From positions 496,001 to 560,000 of the forward strand of contig NZ_CCBB010000003.1 in the NCBI RefSeq assembly GCF_000613185.1: a stretch of 64,000 bases of DNA, written 5' to 3'. Shown here piece after piece: positions 49,771 to 59,084 of the stretch. Source of the DNA: Mycolicibacterium cosmeticum (GTDB lineage Bacteria > Actinomycetota > Actinomycetes > Mycobacteriales > Mycobacteriaceae). The notes beneath the pieces are model-generated. The model was not told the origin of the DNA, did not search any database, and saw only the letters and a list, made by a program, of their open reading frames with translations. Both the position numbers and the translations under genes were made by a program. Within the stretch, counting starts at the first letter, position 1. Every line of letters begins with the position of its first letter.

Positions 49771-51912
49771 TCAGGCCGCGCCGACCAGGGTCTCGACGTA
49801 GGTGGGGGTGACCCGCAGTACGCCGGCGCTGGCAATGTCGTAGAACAACCCGATCACCTCGATGCCGGGCCGGCCGGCGACCAGAGGATGCTGCGACAGG
49901 GTCTGCACCTGCACCGCGATGTTCACCATCGACAGCTGGTCCACCCGGCCGAAGCCGGCCGCCGCCGCCGACCGGGCGACCGGATGGCCGCCGTCGCCGA
50001 ACGTCTCGAGCGTCGGGTTGCCGTGCGCCAGCCAGGATTTCAGGTGTGCGTCGTCCGGTGCGCCGTGCAGCAGTGCCTTCATCGCGCCGCAGCTGGAGTG
50101 CCCGCACACCACGATCGAGGACACGCCGAGCTGGTCCACCGCGAAGGCGATGGCCGCCTCCACCGAGGCATCCTTCTGCCCGGCCGGGACGATGTTGCCG
50201 ACGTTGCGGACGGTGAACAGGTCGCCGGGGCCGCTGCTGGTGATGACGTTGGGCACCACCCGGGAGTCCGCGCAGGTGAGGAACAGCGTTTCCGGCTGCT
50301 GCTCATCGGCCAGCTCCTTGAGGTGCGGGAGCAGCACCGGCGCGGTCCTGCGGTGGTAGGTGGCCAGGCCGTCCAGCACCGACGGCGCCTGCTTCTCCTG
50401 CCAGGAGCTCCACGGCACCACACCCGAGCGCTTGTCGAACGGGGTGAAGGCGCGCTCCGGCGGTCCGTCGATCGCACTGTTCATCTCGACGGCACCGACA
50501 TCGTGGATGTGCACGCTGCCGCCGGTCGCCTCGTGCTGGTGACGCCACTGCTCGATGGCCTCGTGTGCGGCGTGGTCGATGAAGTCGACGGACAGCTCGA
50601 CCCTGACGCTCGTACCTTCCGGGATCGAGCCCAGCACGCTGGTCAGTCGTGGCAGCGACAGGAAGGTGCACGAGCCCTCGATGTCGACGCGCCAGTGGTT
50701 CTCCGACACCTCTTCGGCGGCGATCTTGGCGCGGACCACCCGCCACACCGTCAGCGCGACGGCCAGCGCCAGCCCGATCAGCACACCCTCCAGCAGGTTC
50801 AGGAACACCACGCACAGGATGGTGACCAGATAGACCGCGAGATCGCCTGTGCGACGGGCGGTTTCGATATGTGCGAGCTTGACCAGTTGCACGCCGATGA
50901 CGATGAGCAGTCCGGCCAGCGCGGCCGACGGGATCAGCTGCGCCAAGCCGGCGAACGGGATGGCGAACACCAGGATCCACACCCCGTGCAGGATGGCCGA
51001 GGCCCGAGTCTTGGCGCCGACGGCGACGTTGGTGGAACTGCGCACGATGACACCGGTGACGGGCAGGCCGCCGACGGCGCCCGAGGCGATGTTGGCCGCG
51101 CCCTGCCCGATGAGTTCACGGTCGAAGTTGGTACGCGGGCCGGTGTGCATGCGGTCCACCGACACCGCCGACAGCAGGCTCTCCACACTGGCGATCAGGG
51201 CCACCGTCAGCACGCCGGTGGCGAAGGCGCCCCAGTTGCCGTCGGGCAGGCTGGGCAGCGCCAAGGCGTCCAGCAGCGAGCCGTCCAGCTTGATCCGGGC
51301 CACGTCGAAGGGCAGCAGCACCGACAGCGCCGTCACGCCCACGATGGCGACCAGCGGGCCCGGCACCTTGCGGATACCTGCGGGCACCCAGCGCCAGCCC
51401 ACCAGGATCGCGATCACCAGCGCACCGAGGAACAGTCCGGGGCCGTGCGCGGCGAAGAGCTGGCCGGGCAGTTCGGACACGTTGGCCCAGGCCGAGCTGT
51501 GCGAGCTCCCGCCGAGCAGCACGTGCACCTGCTGCAGCGCGATGGTGACACCGATACCGGCCAGCATCGCGTGCACGACGACGGGGGAAATGGCCAGCGC
51601 CGCGCGGGCGATGCGGCTCAGGCCGAACAGCACCTGCAGCACGCCGGCGCACACGGTGATGGCGCAGGTGACTTTCCAGCCGAACTCGGCCACCAGGCCG
51701 GCGACGATCACCGTGAGGCCGGCGGCGGGACCGCTCACCTGCAGGGGCGAACCGCCCAGCGCGCCGGCGACGATGCCGCCGACGGCGGCGGCGATCAGAC
51801 CGGCCAACACCGGTGCACCGGAGGCGACCGCGATACCCAGGGATAGCGGCAAGGCGACCAGGAACACCACCAGTGAGGCGGGTAGGTCATACCGCAGAAT
51901 TGTTTGTCGCAT
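49771..51912 (-). CDS. SulP-family anion transporter fused to beta-carbonic anhydrase
   Basis: This 713-residue protein joins a SulP transporter domain (about 1-420, ten or more helices, with YDLPASLVVFLVALPLSLGIAVASG) to a beta-carbonic anhydrase domain (about 520-713). An intermediate STAS-like part lies between. The zinc motif CADSR and CGHSSCG supply the Cys, Asp and Cys/His ligands. It probably imports bicarbonate (or another anion) and equilibrates it with CO2. A similar fusion is known in M. tuberculosis (Rv3273). ATG at 51912 begins RQTILRYDLP; the ORF to 51942 adds a non-homologous tail. It is divergent from trcR. Confidence 0.92.
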   Translation of the reverse strand: MRQTILRYDLPASLVVFLVALPLSLGIAVASGAPVLAGLIAAAVGGIVAGALGGSPLQVSGPAAGLTVIVAGLVAEFGWKVTCAITVCAGVLQVLFGLSRIARAALAISPVVVHAMLAGIGVTIALQQVHVLLGGSSHSSAWANVSELPGQLFAAHGPGLFLGALVIAILVGWRWVPAGIRKVPGPLVAIVGVTALSVLLPFDVARIKLDGSLLDALALPSLPDGNWGAFATGVLTVALIASVESLLSAVSVDRMHTGPRTNFDRELIGQGAANIASGAVGGLPVTGVIVRSSTNVAVGAKTRASAILHGVWILVFAIPFAGLAQLIPSAALAGLLIVIGVQLVKLAHIETARRTGDLAVYLVTILCVVFLNLLEGVLIGLALAVALTVWRVVRAKIAAEEVSENHWRVDIEGSCTFLSLPRLTSVLGSIPEGTSVRVELSVDFIDHAAHEAIEQWRHQHEATGGSVHIHDVGAVEMNSAIDGPPERAFTPFDKRSGVVPWSSWQEKQAPSVLDGLATYHRRTAPVLLPHLKELADEQQPETLFLTCADSRVVPNVITSSGPGDLFTVRNVGNIVPAGQKDASVEAAIAFAVDQLGVSSIVVCGHSSCGAMKALLHGAPDDAHLKSWLAHGNPTLETFGDGGHPVARSAAAAGFGRVDQLSMVNIAVQVQTLSQHPLVAGRPGIEVIGLFYDIASAGVLRVTPTYVETLVGAA

Positions 51913-52256
51913 GTGAAAACTCCATCGCGGGAATGTGGGCACAAACGACGTCTTTGTCGCCGTTGAAACGAAATAGCTTGCCGTGCAGATCTTTACGATG
52001 AACTGCAGGCAATTGCTAAGGGCGAGAGTATTTATCGTGCTGACGGACGGTCAAGGAAGATCCGGACTTGCATATCGAACCCAAATCTTCTGCTGTGTGA
52101 TGTCTTTCATTGTGCTGTGAAAGGTTTTGTACCGCAGATTGTTTCGTCGCGTGTCACTCGACCTGGGGCAAAGTGATGTGAGTCATATCGTTGTAACATC
52201 TAAGAACTCGCTATGAAGTCCGTGACAGTACCCTGCACGATCCGCAGAATGGGTGT
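51913..52256. other. 344-bp AT-richer divergent gap between SulP-CA and trcR
   Basis: No gene is seen. The stretch is clearly richer in A/T than its surroundings. It has a stem TTGCC-TGCAG (51978-51988) pairing with 52003-52012, placed in the leader of the SulP message, and TTGTAA (52191-52196) with TATGAA (52212-52217) 15 nt apart as a weak trcR promoter. TrcR is reported to bind AT-rich DNA in M. tuberculosis, so autoregulation and SulP control are possible. Confidence 0.5.
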
Positions 52257-53039
52257 ATGGCCACGATGTCGCTACCTCCTCGTACCCACCAGCCCCGCCA
52301 GGCGATCCTGGGCCAGCTGCCCAAGATCCATCGCGCCGACGGGTCGCCCATCCGGGTGCTGCTGGTGGACGACGAGCCGGCGCTGACCAATCTGGTCAAG
52401 ATGGCTCTGCACTACGAGGGCTGGGTTGTGGACGTGGCGCACAACGGCAAAGACGGGGTGGCCAAATTCGACGAGACCGAACCCGATGTGGTGGTGCTCG
52501 ACATCATGCTGCCCGATATCGACGGCATGCAGATCTTGCAGCGGGTGCGGGAAGCGCAGGGTTACACCCCGACCCTGTTCCTCACCGCGAGGGATTCGGT
52601 GCTCGACCGGGTGTCCGGCCTGACCGCCGGTGCCGACGACTACATGACCAAGCCGTTCAGCCTGGAGGAGCTGGTGGCCCGGCTGCGCGGACTGCTGCGC
52701 CGGTCCAGCCACACCACCCCGCCCGCCGACGAGGTGTTGACGGTCGGCGATCTCAAGCTCGACGGTGCCAGCCGCGACGTCACCAGGGACGGCGTCCCGA
52801 TCGCGCTGACCGGCACGGAGTTCGAACTGCTGCGGTACCTGATGCGCAATCCGGGCCGGGCTATCAGCCGCGCCGAGATTCTGGACCGGGTGTGGAACTA
52901 CGGCTTCGGCGGCAAGTCCAGCATCGTCGATCTCTACATCTCGTATCTGCGTAAGAAGGTCGACACCGACCGTGCGCCGATGATCCACACGGTGCGCGGC
53001 GTGGGTTACATGTTGCGGCCGTCCAGCGATCCGGCGTGA
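52257..53039 (+). CDS. trcR: TrcR, OmpR-family response regulator
   Basis: This 260-residue response regulator is closely similar to TrcR (Rv1033c) of M. tuberculosis. The receiver domain (about 32-145) has Asp82 as the phosphoacceptor in VVLDIMLPD, with Lys in MTKPFS. The winged-helix DNA-binding domain (about 160-255) includes TEFELLRYLMRNPGRAISRAEILDRVWNY. It keeps the N-terminal segment PRQAILGQLPKIHRADGSP of the family. ATG at 52257 is used. Its stop overlaps the trcS GTG start. In M. tuberculosis it is elsewhere in the genome, so this is a relocated block relative to it. Confidence 0.93.
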   Translation: MATMSLPPRTHQPRQAILGQLPKIHRADGSPIRVLLVDDEPALTNLVKMALHYEGWVVDVAHNGKDGVAKFDETEPDVVVLDIMLPDIDGMQILQRVREAQGYTPTLFLTARDSVLDRVSGLTAGADDYMTKPFSLEELVARLRGLLRRSSHTTPPADEVLTVGDLKLDGASRDVTRDGVPIALTGTEFELLRYLMRNPGRAISRAEILDRVWNYGFGGKSSIVDLYISYLRKKVDTDRAPMIHTVRGVGYMLRPSSDPA

Positions 53040-54505
53040 TCTGGTGGCCCCGGTCGCTGCGCCGGCAGTTGGTGCTCGGTGTGACGGCCATCGTCACCGT
53101 CGTGCTGCTGGCGGTCGGCGTGCTGTCGGTGTACAGCCTGCGCACCTACGTGGGGACCATGGGCGATACCGAGTTGTCGCGCTCACTGGCGGCGTTCAGT
53201 CATTCGTTCCACAAGTTCCAGCTCAAGCAGGATGACGACGGGCATGTGATCGACGGCGATGCCCTGTCGGCGTTCGTCGGGCAGGCCCCGGGCAATCTCA
53301 TCGCGGTCGTGCACGACGGCGAGGTGGTGCAGTCGGCGGTGTTCTCCGACGGGGAACCGCGGCCCGCGCCGCGCGCGGTGGTGGCCGCACTGGACGACGT
53401 GGACTGGTCCCGGTCCGGGCCGCGGACGGTGAAGCTGCCCGAGCTGGGCGCCTACCGGATGGCCGCCGAGCAGTCCAGTGACGGCGACTTCCTGGTGTGC
53501 GGGGTGTCGCTGGACAGCGCCAACCAGGTGATCGCCCGCAAGACGATGACGCTGGCGGTGATCATCGTCGTCGCGCTGGTGGTGACGGCCTTGGGCACGG
53601 TCATGGTGGTCCGGTACGCCTTGCGGCCGCTGCGCCGGGTCGCGTCGACCGCGGCCAAGGTGGCCACGCTGCGGCTGGACGCCGACGATCACCGCATCAC
53701 CGCACGGGTGCAGGCGCGCTACACCGATCCCGACAGCGAGGTCGGTGTGGTGGGCGAGGCGTTGAACCGGTTGCTGGCCAACGTCGACAGCGCGCTGGCC
53801 GAACTGGCTGCCTCCGACCGGCGGACTCGGCAGTTCCTGATGGACGCCAGCCACGAACTGCGGACCCCGCTGGCGGCGATCCAGGGGTACGCCGAGCTGA
53901 CCCGGCAGGACAGTGCCGAGCTGCCGCCGACCACCGAGTACGCCCTGGCGCGCATCGAGGCGGAGGCCCGCCGGATGACGGGTCTGGTGGGGGATCTGCT
54001 GCTGCTGACCCGGCTCGGGGAGGGACAGGACCTGGAATCCGACGACGTCGACCTGGGTGACCTGGTGGTCGACGCCGTGAACGACATCGCGGTGTCGGCT
54101 CCGTCGCACCACTGGGTGACGCAACTGCCCGACACGCCGGTGTGGGTCCGCGGTGATCGGGCCCGGCTGCACCAGGTGCTCGGCAACCTGCTGACCAATG
54201 CGCGGATGCACACCCCGCCCGGCGTGACGGTGACGATCGGGCTGGGCACCGATGGCGACCATGCCCGGCTGACGGTCACCGACGACGGTCCCGGAATTGA
54301 CACGGAATTGTTGCCGAACCTGTTCGGCAGATTTGTCCGCGCCGACAAATCCCGGTCCCGGGAGTTGGGTAGCACCGGCCTCGGGCTGGCCATCGTGGCG
54401 TCCATCGTGGAAGCTCACAAAGGTTCGGTGAGCGTCGAATCATCGTCTGAGAAAACGACTTTCACCGTCATTCTGCCGCTGGTGTCATCCCCGGTATTGG
54501 TATGA
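53036..54505 (+). CDS. trcS: TrcS, sensor histidine kinase
   Basis: This 489-residue sensor kinase partners TrcR. It has transmembrane helices at about 11-35 and 171-193 with an extracellular loop between them, a HAMP domain (about 194-250), the phosphoacceptor His273 in MDASHELRTPLAAIQGY, and the ATPase boxes HQVLGNLLTNARMH, DDGPGI and GSTGLGLAI. GTG at 53036 forms a GTGA overlap with the trcR stop. The signal is unknown. Proximity to the SulP-carbonic anhydrase suggests, but does not show, a CO2/pH link. Confidence 0.92.
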   Translation: MIWWPRSLRRQLVLGVTAIVTVVLLAVGVLSVYSLRTYVGTMGDTELSRSLAAFSHSFHKFQLKQDDDGHVIDGDALSAFVGQAPGNLIAVVHDGEVVQSAVFSDGEPRPAPRAVVAALDDVDWSRSGPRTVKLPELGAYRMAAEQSSDGDFLVCGVSLDSANQVIARKTMTLAVIIVVALVVTALGTVMVVRYALRPLRRVASTAAKVATLRLDADDHRITARVQARYTDPDSEVGVVGEALNRLLANVDSALAELAASDRRTRQFLMDASHELRTPLAAIQGYAELTRQDSAELPPTTEYALARIEAEARRMTGLVGDLLLLTRLGEGQDLESDDVDLGDLVVDAVNDIAVSAPSHHWVTQLPDTPVWVRGDRARLHQVLGNLLTNARMHTPPGVTVTIGLGTDGDHARLTVTDDGPGIDTELLPNLFGRFVRADKSRSRELGSTGLGLAIVASIVEAHKGSVSVESSSEKTTFTVILPLVSSPVLV

Positions 54506-54614
54506 ATTCGGCCTGAATTGCCATTGTTTGCATTTGATATGCATTTATAGAAATGCGTGCGATCCGGCCATAACCTGGAGTGGTATTCGAAAAATGCACC
54601 GAAAGGTTGATCAC

Positions 54615-54914
54615 ATGCTCAAATCGCTCGCGCTGCTCCCCGTGGGTCTGGCCGCCGCGGCTCTGGTGCTGGCCGCCCCGGCCGGTGCTGCCCCGGCCGG
54701 CCCGTCCACCGCGCAGGAGACCATCGACCAGTTGCAGGCCGAGGGTTACCGCGTCATCACCACCAAGGTCGGCGCCGGCTCGATCGACCAGTGCAGCGTC
54801 AGTGGCGTGCGTCCCGGCCGCGATATCACCGAGCTCAAGGCGATGCCGCGCGGCAGCGCCCAGGAAATCGTGCGGTACACCACCGTCTACGTTGATCTGG
54901 CCTGCGCGAGGTGA
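54615..54914 (+). CDS. Small secreted protein
   Basis: This 99-residue protein has a Sec signal peptide: LKSLALLPVGLAAAALVLAAPAGA with a likely cleavage near residue 26. The mature part, TAQETIDQLQAEGYRVITTKVGAGSIDQCSVSGVRPG, has a cysteine at about 60 and another at the C-terminus, so a disulfide is possible. It resembles a widespread mycobacterial family of small secreted proteins without known function. ATG at 54615 has AAAGG upstream; an in-frame ATG at 54528 is not favoured. The next gene also encodes an exported protein. Confidence 0.8.
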   Translation: MLKSLALLPVGLAAAALVLAAPAGAAPAGPSTAQETIDQLQAEGYRVITTKVGAGSIDQCSVSGVRPGRDITELKAMPRGSAQEIVRYTTVYVDLACAR

Positions 54915-54920
54915 CCGCGT

Positions 54921-54926
54921 TAGGGT
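54921..54926 (+). promoter_or_regulatory. Candidate leaderless -10 element
   Basis: TAGGGT (TANNNT) ends 6 nt before the ATG at 54933, so transcription could begin at that A. This supports ATG 54933 over the in-frame GTG at 54927 and suggests separate expression from the preceding gene. Confidence 0.4.
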
Positions 54927-54932
54927 GTGGCC

Positions 54933-55496
54933 ATGCTGAGCAAGATGCTGACCGCGCTGGTGGGCGCCGTGAGCGCCGCAGCGGTCGGGATGCCCGGCAT
55001 CTCCCTTCCGGTTGCGATGGCCGACCCCGCCCCGGCGCCCGCGCCACCACCGCCCCCGAACATCAGCGGTTACCAGTTGGCCAAGCCCTCGCAGTTCATG
55101 CTGAACGACGGCTCGATGTACGCCTTCGTCGTCCCGGGCGGGCTCACCTGCATCATGATGCGCACCACCGGTGACTACGGCTGTGGCGGGCAGACCCCCG
55201 CCCCGCCGGTCGAGGCCAACGCCGTGACGGGCGGGCAGGTCGGACCGCCCGCCTTCGCGATGACCAACGCGTCGATCTACGGATCGCTCGTCGGGAAGAT
55301 CAACCCGCTGCTGCCGAACAACAAGATCAGCTACAAGAACATCACGTGCGGCACCGACGGTGTGATGACCACCTGCCAGAACTCGTTCGACCAGTCCGGC
55401 TTCGTGCTGAGCCCGTCCGGCAGCTTCATCGTCAACCAGACCAATCCGCTGGTGGATCGTCCCGAGGGTAGCGTCCGCAACCCGTTCTTCAACTGA
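54933..55496 (+). CDS. Secreted protein of unknown function
   Basis: This 187-residue protein has a signal peptide (LSKMLTALVGAVSAAAVGMPG) and a Pro/Ala linker (DPAPAPAPPPPPN), then a mature domain with four cysteines (GGLTCIMMRTTGDYGCGGQ and NITCGTDGVMTTCQNSFD) that may form two disulfides. The mature domain NISGYQLAKPSQFMLNDGSMYAFVVPGG is seen in mycobacterial exported proteins of unknown role. Its C-terminus is convergent with the glycerol-3-phosphate dehydrogenase gene (stop 55515). Confidence 0.8.
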   Translation: MLSKMLTALVGAVSAAAVGMPGISLPVAMADPAPAPAPPPPPNISGYQLAKPSQFMLNDGSMYAFVVPGGLTCIMMRTTGDYGCGGQTPAPPVEANAVTGGQVGPPAFAMTNASIYGSLVGKINPLLPNNKISYKNITCGTDGVMTTCQNSFDQSGFVLSPSGSFIVNQTNPLVDRPEGSVRNPFFN

Positions 55497-55514
55497 CCGC
55501 GCGCTCAAGGCTTT

Positions 55515-56540
55515 TCAGAAGCCTGAGCCGTGCACCTCGTGGCCGGGTTTCTCCACCATCAGCCCGCGGTAGGCGTCTTCCACCGTGGCGCCGTGGTTGA
55601 TGACCCCGTCGACCTCGCGTGCAATCGGCATGGTGATCCCGTACTCCTCGGCGAACTCCATGATCACCGAGGCGGCCTTGACCCCCTCGGCCACCTGGTT
55701 CATCGCGGCGATGATCTCTTCGACGGTCTTGCCCCGGCCGAGCTGTTCGCCGACATGGCGATTGCGGCTGCGCTGCGACGTGCACGTGACGATCAGGTCG
55801 CCCATCCCGGCCAGGCCGGCGAAGGTGTCCCGATGCCCGCCCATGGCGACACCGAGTTTGGACATCTCGGCGACGGCGCGGGCCATCACCATGGCGCGGG
55901 TGTTCTCGCCGATCCCCAGCGAATAGCCCATGCCCACCGCGATCGCGTACACGTTCTTCAGCGCGCCGGCCATCTCGACGCCCACCACGTCGTCGGTGGT
56001 GTAGGTGCGAAACCGCCTGGTGCGGAACAAGTTCCCGAGGTTGGCCGCCAGATGCTGGTCCGGCATGGCCAGCACCGCGGCCGCGGCATAGCCTTCGGCG
56101 ACCTCCCTGGCGATATTCGGGCCGGCCAGGATGCCGGCCGGGTGTCCGGGCAGCACCTCGTCGACGATCTGGCTCATCCGCATGTTGGTGCCCTGCTCCA
56201 GGCCCTTCACCAGCGACACCACCGGCACCCACGGCCGCAGCTCGCGAGCCAGCTCCACCAGCACGCCCCGGAAGCCGTGCGACGGCACGCCCATGACGAT
56301 CACGTCGGCGCAGTTGGCCGCCTCGGAGAAGTCGGTGGTGGCCCGCAGGCCCTCGGGCAGCGCCACCTCGTCGCCGAGATACCGCGAGTTGCGGTGGTTG
56401 TCGTTGATGTCCTTGGCGGTGTCCTCCGAGCGCACCCACTGCAGGGTCGGGCCGCGCCGCGCGCAGATCGACGCGACGGTGGTGCCCCACGACCCACCAC
56501 CCAGGACGACGACGTTCGGTTCGCGTTGCGCAGCTGCCAT
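55515..56540 (-). CDS. gpsA: NAD(P)-dependent glycerol-3-phosphate dehydrogenase, GpdA1-like (Rv0564c)
   Basis: This 341-residue enzyme makes sn-glycerol-3-phosphate from dihydroxyacetone phosphate for phospholipid synthesis. It has the coenzyme motif VVVLGGGSWGTTVA, LVKGLEQGTNMRMSQI, the catalytic Lys in VEMAGALKNVYAIAVGM, and DTFAGLAGMGDLIVTCTSQRSRN. ATG at 56540 is used. It keeps the Rv0564c position after htpX but with a 6.7-kb insertion between. Confidence 0.95.
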   Translation of the reverse strand: MAAAQREPNVVVLGGGSWGTTVASICARRGPTLQWVRSEDTAKDINDNHRNSRYLGDEVALPEGLRATTDFSEAANCADVIVMGVPSHGFRGVLVELARELRPWVPVVSLVKGLEQGTNMRMSQIVDEVLPGHPAGILAGPNIAREVAEGYAAAAVLAMPDQHLAANLGNLFRTRRFRTYTTDDVVGVEMAGALKNVYAIAVGMGYSLGIGENTRAMVMARAVAEMSKLGVAMGGHRDTFAGLAGMGDLIVTCTSQRSRNRHVGEQLGRGKTVEEIIAAMNQVAEGVKAASVIMEFAEEYGITMPIAREVDGVINHGATVEDAYRGLMVEKPGHEVHGSGF

Positions 56541-56644
56541 GCGGCCAGGTTAGGTCGGGCGTCCCGGGTTGGGGGCCGATTCGATTGTTGCGCGGAAACC
56601 CCCGCGGGCTGTGCGACGATCAGTTCAGTCGGTGGAGGGGTTCG

Positions 56645-58477
56645 GTGACTTCAGTCTCACAGGTGGCGGCGTCACAGCCGGAGACGCTGCTGACCGCCGC
56701 CGCCCGACTCGGCGCCGCGATCACCCGGCTCGACTCCGCCATCGCCGGCCAGCGGCAGGTCATCGCCGCACTGCGTGGATCGTGGACGGGTTCGGCCGCC
56801 GATGCCGCGGTCGCCCGCGCCGAGCGCCAGATCGCCGACATGGAGCAGTTGCGTGGCCGGCTGGTCGCCTGCCAGGCGGCGCTGCAGCGGGGCGGCGCCC
56901 AATTGTCTTCGGCCAGGGCGGGGTTGCTGTCCATCGTGTCCGGGTTGCGCGCGCTGGGGTGGCGGGTGGCCGACGACGGAACGTGCACGCCGCCCCCTTT
57001 CCTACCGCCGGTGTTCGCCGGCCTGGGCAGGGCGTGGACCGCGGTGGTCCAGAAGCTGCTGGATCTGTACGACGAGATCGACCGCGAGACGGCGGATGCC
57101 GTGCGGGCTGCGGCCGGCGGGATGGTCGGCCGGCAGCCACCCGAGGCGCCGGCCCCGCCGCAGATTCCCGCGGCCGGCACCAAGCCCGAGGACGTGAAGA
57201 AGTGGTGGGACGGGCTGACGGCCGAGCAGCGGCAGAAGTACCTCGCCGAGCATCCCGCCGAGCTGGGCAACCTCAACGGTATCCCGGCCGAGATCCGCGA
57301 CAAGGTGAACCAGGCGGTGATGAACGACGACCTGAACCGCGTGCGAGAGGTCGCCGGCCGCAACGGGATATCCGAGGACGACGTGCTCAAGGATCCCGCC
57401 AGGTACGGGCTCACTGCCGAGGCCGCGACCCGGTTCTACAACGCCCGGCGCACCAGCGAGGGCCTGGCGCATCAGCGTGGCGCCGACCCGGAGAACCCGC
57501 GGCCGGTGTTCCTGTGGGGCTATCAGCCGCTGGCCGACAACGGGCAGGGCCGGGCCGCGATCGCGATCGGCAATCCGGACAAGGCCCGCAACACCGCGGT
57601 GATCGTGCCGGGAACCGGCAGCAGTGTGCGTGACGGCTGGCTGGCCGACGGCCATGACGATGCCATCAAGCTCTACGAGCAGTCCCGGCTCGCGGATCCG
57701 GACGATCCGACGGCCGTCATCATGTGGATGGGGTACGACGCGCCGGACGGTTTCACCGATCCGCGGGTGGCCAATCCCGATCTGGCCCGCTACGGCGGCT
57801 CGCTGTTGGCCGCGGACGTCAACGGCCTGTCCGCCACCCACGAGGGCGCCTCCCACGTGACGGTCATCGGGCATTCCTACGGTTCCACCACGGTCGCCGA
57901 CGCGTTCGCCGGCAGCGGGATGCGCGCCAACGACGCCGTCCTGATCGGCTCTCCCGGAACGGATTTGGCGAAGAGTGCGGCGGACTTCCATCTCGATGGC
58001 GGCAAGGTGTACGTCGGTTCGGCGTCCACCGACCCGGTCAGCTGGATCGGCACACCGGGCGCCATCCCTGCCAACGTGCTCAATCAGCAACTCGGCTACC
58101 CAGTGGGCTTACAGGCCGGTCTGGGCACCGATCCCGCCGGCGACGAGTTCGGGTCGGTGCGGTTCCGCGCCGAGGTGGCCGGCCATGGCGGCTGGAGCGT
58201 GCACGACCACTCGCACTACTACGACATGGGAAGCGAATCGCTGCGGGCCATGACCGATATCGCGAGCGGGAACGCCGACCGGTTGGCGGGCGATGGGCTG
58301 CTGGCCGACGCGCGCCGGCAGCCGCACATCACCACCCCCAGCCACGTCGAGCTGCCGTTCGGGATCGACATCCCGTTGCCGCACCTCGATTCCGACATCC
58401 CCGGTTCGCCGGCATTCATCGACCCCGAGGCGCAGCGTGCAGGAAGTTCGGTGACCACAGAGCATGAATACAAGTAG
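56645..58477 (+). CDS. WXG-type N-terminal helical domain fused to alpha/beta hydrolase (DUF1023-like)
   Basis: This 610-residue protein has a helical N-terminus with a WXG element (SWTG, residues 46-49) as in ESX substrates and WXG100-type proteins. A proline-rich linker follows. The C-terminal alpha/beta hydrolase domain has the nucleophile elbow VIGHSYGS at about 408-413 and later Asp/His candidates (VYVGSASTDPVSWIG; WSVHDHSHYYDMGS). No Sec signal is present. Export by a type VII system and action as a toxin or envelope enzyme are inferences. GTG at 56645 has GGAGGGG upstream. A lipoprotein gene overlaps its 3' end by 14 bp. Confidence 0.82.
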   Translation: MTSVSQVAASQPETLLTAAARLGAAITRLDSAIAGQRQVIAALRGSWTGSAADAAVARAERQIADMEQLRGRLVACQAALQRGGAQLSSARAGLLSIVSGLRALGWRVADDGTCTPPPFLPPVFAGLGRAWTAVVQKLLDLYDEIDRETADAVRAAAGGMVGRQPPEAPAPPQIPAAGTKPEDVKKWWDGLTAEQRQKYLAEHPAELGNLNGIPAEIRDKVNQAVMNDDLNRVREVAGRNGISEDDVLKDPARYGLTAEAATRFYNARRTSEGLAHQRGADPENPRPVFLWGYQPLADNGQGRAAIAIGNPDKARNTAVIVPGTGSSVRDGWLADGHDDAIKLYEQSRLADPDDPTAVIMWMGYDAPDGFTDPRVANPDLARYGGSLLAADVNGLSATHEGASHVTVIGHSYGSTTVADAFAGSGMRANDAVLIGSPGTDLAKSAADFHLDGGKVYVGSASTDPVSWIGTPGAIPANVLNQQLGYPVGLQAGLGTDPAGDEFGSVRFRAEVAGHGGWSVHDHSHYYDMGSESLRAMTDIASGNADRLAGDGLLADARRQPHITTPSHVELPFGIDIPLPHLDSDIPGSPAFIDPEAQRAGSSVTTEHEYK

Positions 58478-58991
58478 AGCCACGGCGACCATCGCCGCCA
58501 TGTTGATGTTAGGAGGATGTGGGGTGAATGCCGGGCATCCCGACCCCGAGCGGCCGGCCGACCCGCTGACCGCCGACCAGTCCACCCAACAGGTGGTCGA
58601 CGTCGGCAGGCAGTTGCGCAAAGTCGCCGGGTTGCAAGGAGTCTCGGGCGGTTTCTCGTTCGAGTCGTGTAACGACCAGGGCGAGCCGCCGTACCGCGGC
58701 AAGGTGGAGATGAGCTCGGTGCTGCCGGCCGGGGTGACGCCGGACGCCTACGCGCGCCGGGTCGCTGACGCCATGGTGGCTGCCGGCTGGACCGACGGGC
58801 CGCCGCCGGGGAAGAACCCGTACGGCACCGTCATCAACAAGGACGGCGTGATGGTGGTGATGGGACGCGCCCATGTGGACGGCCGGGTCGCCTACACCAT
58901 CTTCGGGGAGTGCCGCGACACCACCGATCATCGCGATGACGGGGCCACCATCGGCCGCCCGATCACTGAGGAACTTCTCAGCGACGGCTGA
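58464..58991 (+). CDS. Lipoprotein, LppA-like
   Basis: This 175-residue lipoprotein has a signal peptide (NTSRATATIAAMLML) and the lipobox LGGC (Cys19). The mature domain has GGFSFESCNDQGEPPYRGKVEM and FGECRDTTDH, with two cysteines suited to a disulfide. It resembles LppA/LppB-type mycobacterial lipoproteins. ATG at 58464 overlaps the WXG-hydrolase gene by 14 bp, which implies coupled translation. As the partner of a presumably exported enzyme it might act as immunity or receptor; this is inference. Confidence 0.8.
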   Translation: MNTSRATATIAAMLMLGGCGVNAGHPDPERPADPLTADQSTQQVVDVGRQLRKVAGLQGVSGGFSFESCNDQGEPPYRGKVEMSSVLPAGVTPDAYARRVADAMVAAGWTDGPPPGKNPYGTVINKDGVMVVMGRAHVDGRVAYTIFGECRDTTDHRDDGATIGRPITEELLSDG

Positions 58992-59084
58992 CCCTCGATA
59001 GGGCATCGCGACCGTGCGGCGGTCGCTGTTTCGGCATGCCCGGATCGTCATCCGACCGGTGGACAAGTGATGTCGTCCGACCGG

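Noticed and set aside
49375..51846. An 823-codon open frame on the plus strand
   Set aside because: It runs opposite the SulP-carbonic anhydrase gene, whose protein motifs are clear. Its composition (Gln/His/Arg/Gly-rich) is that of an antisense frame in high-GC DNA.
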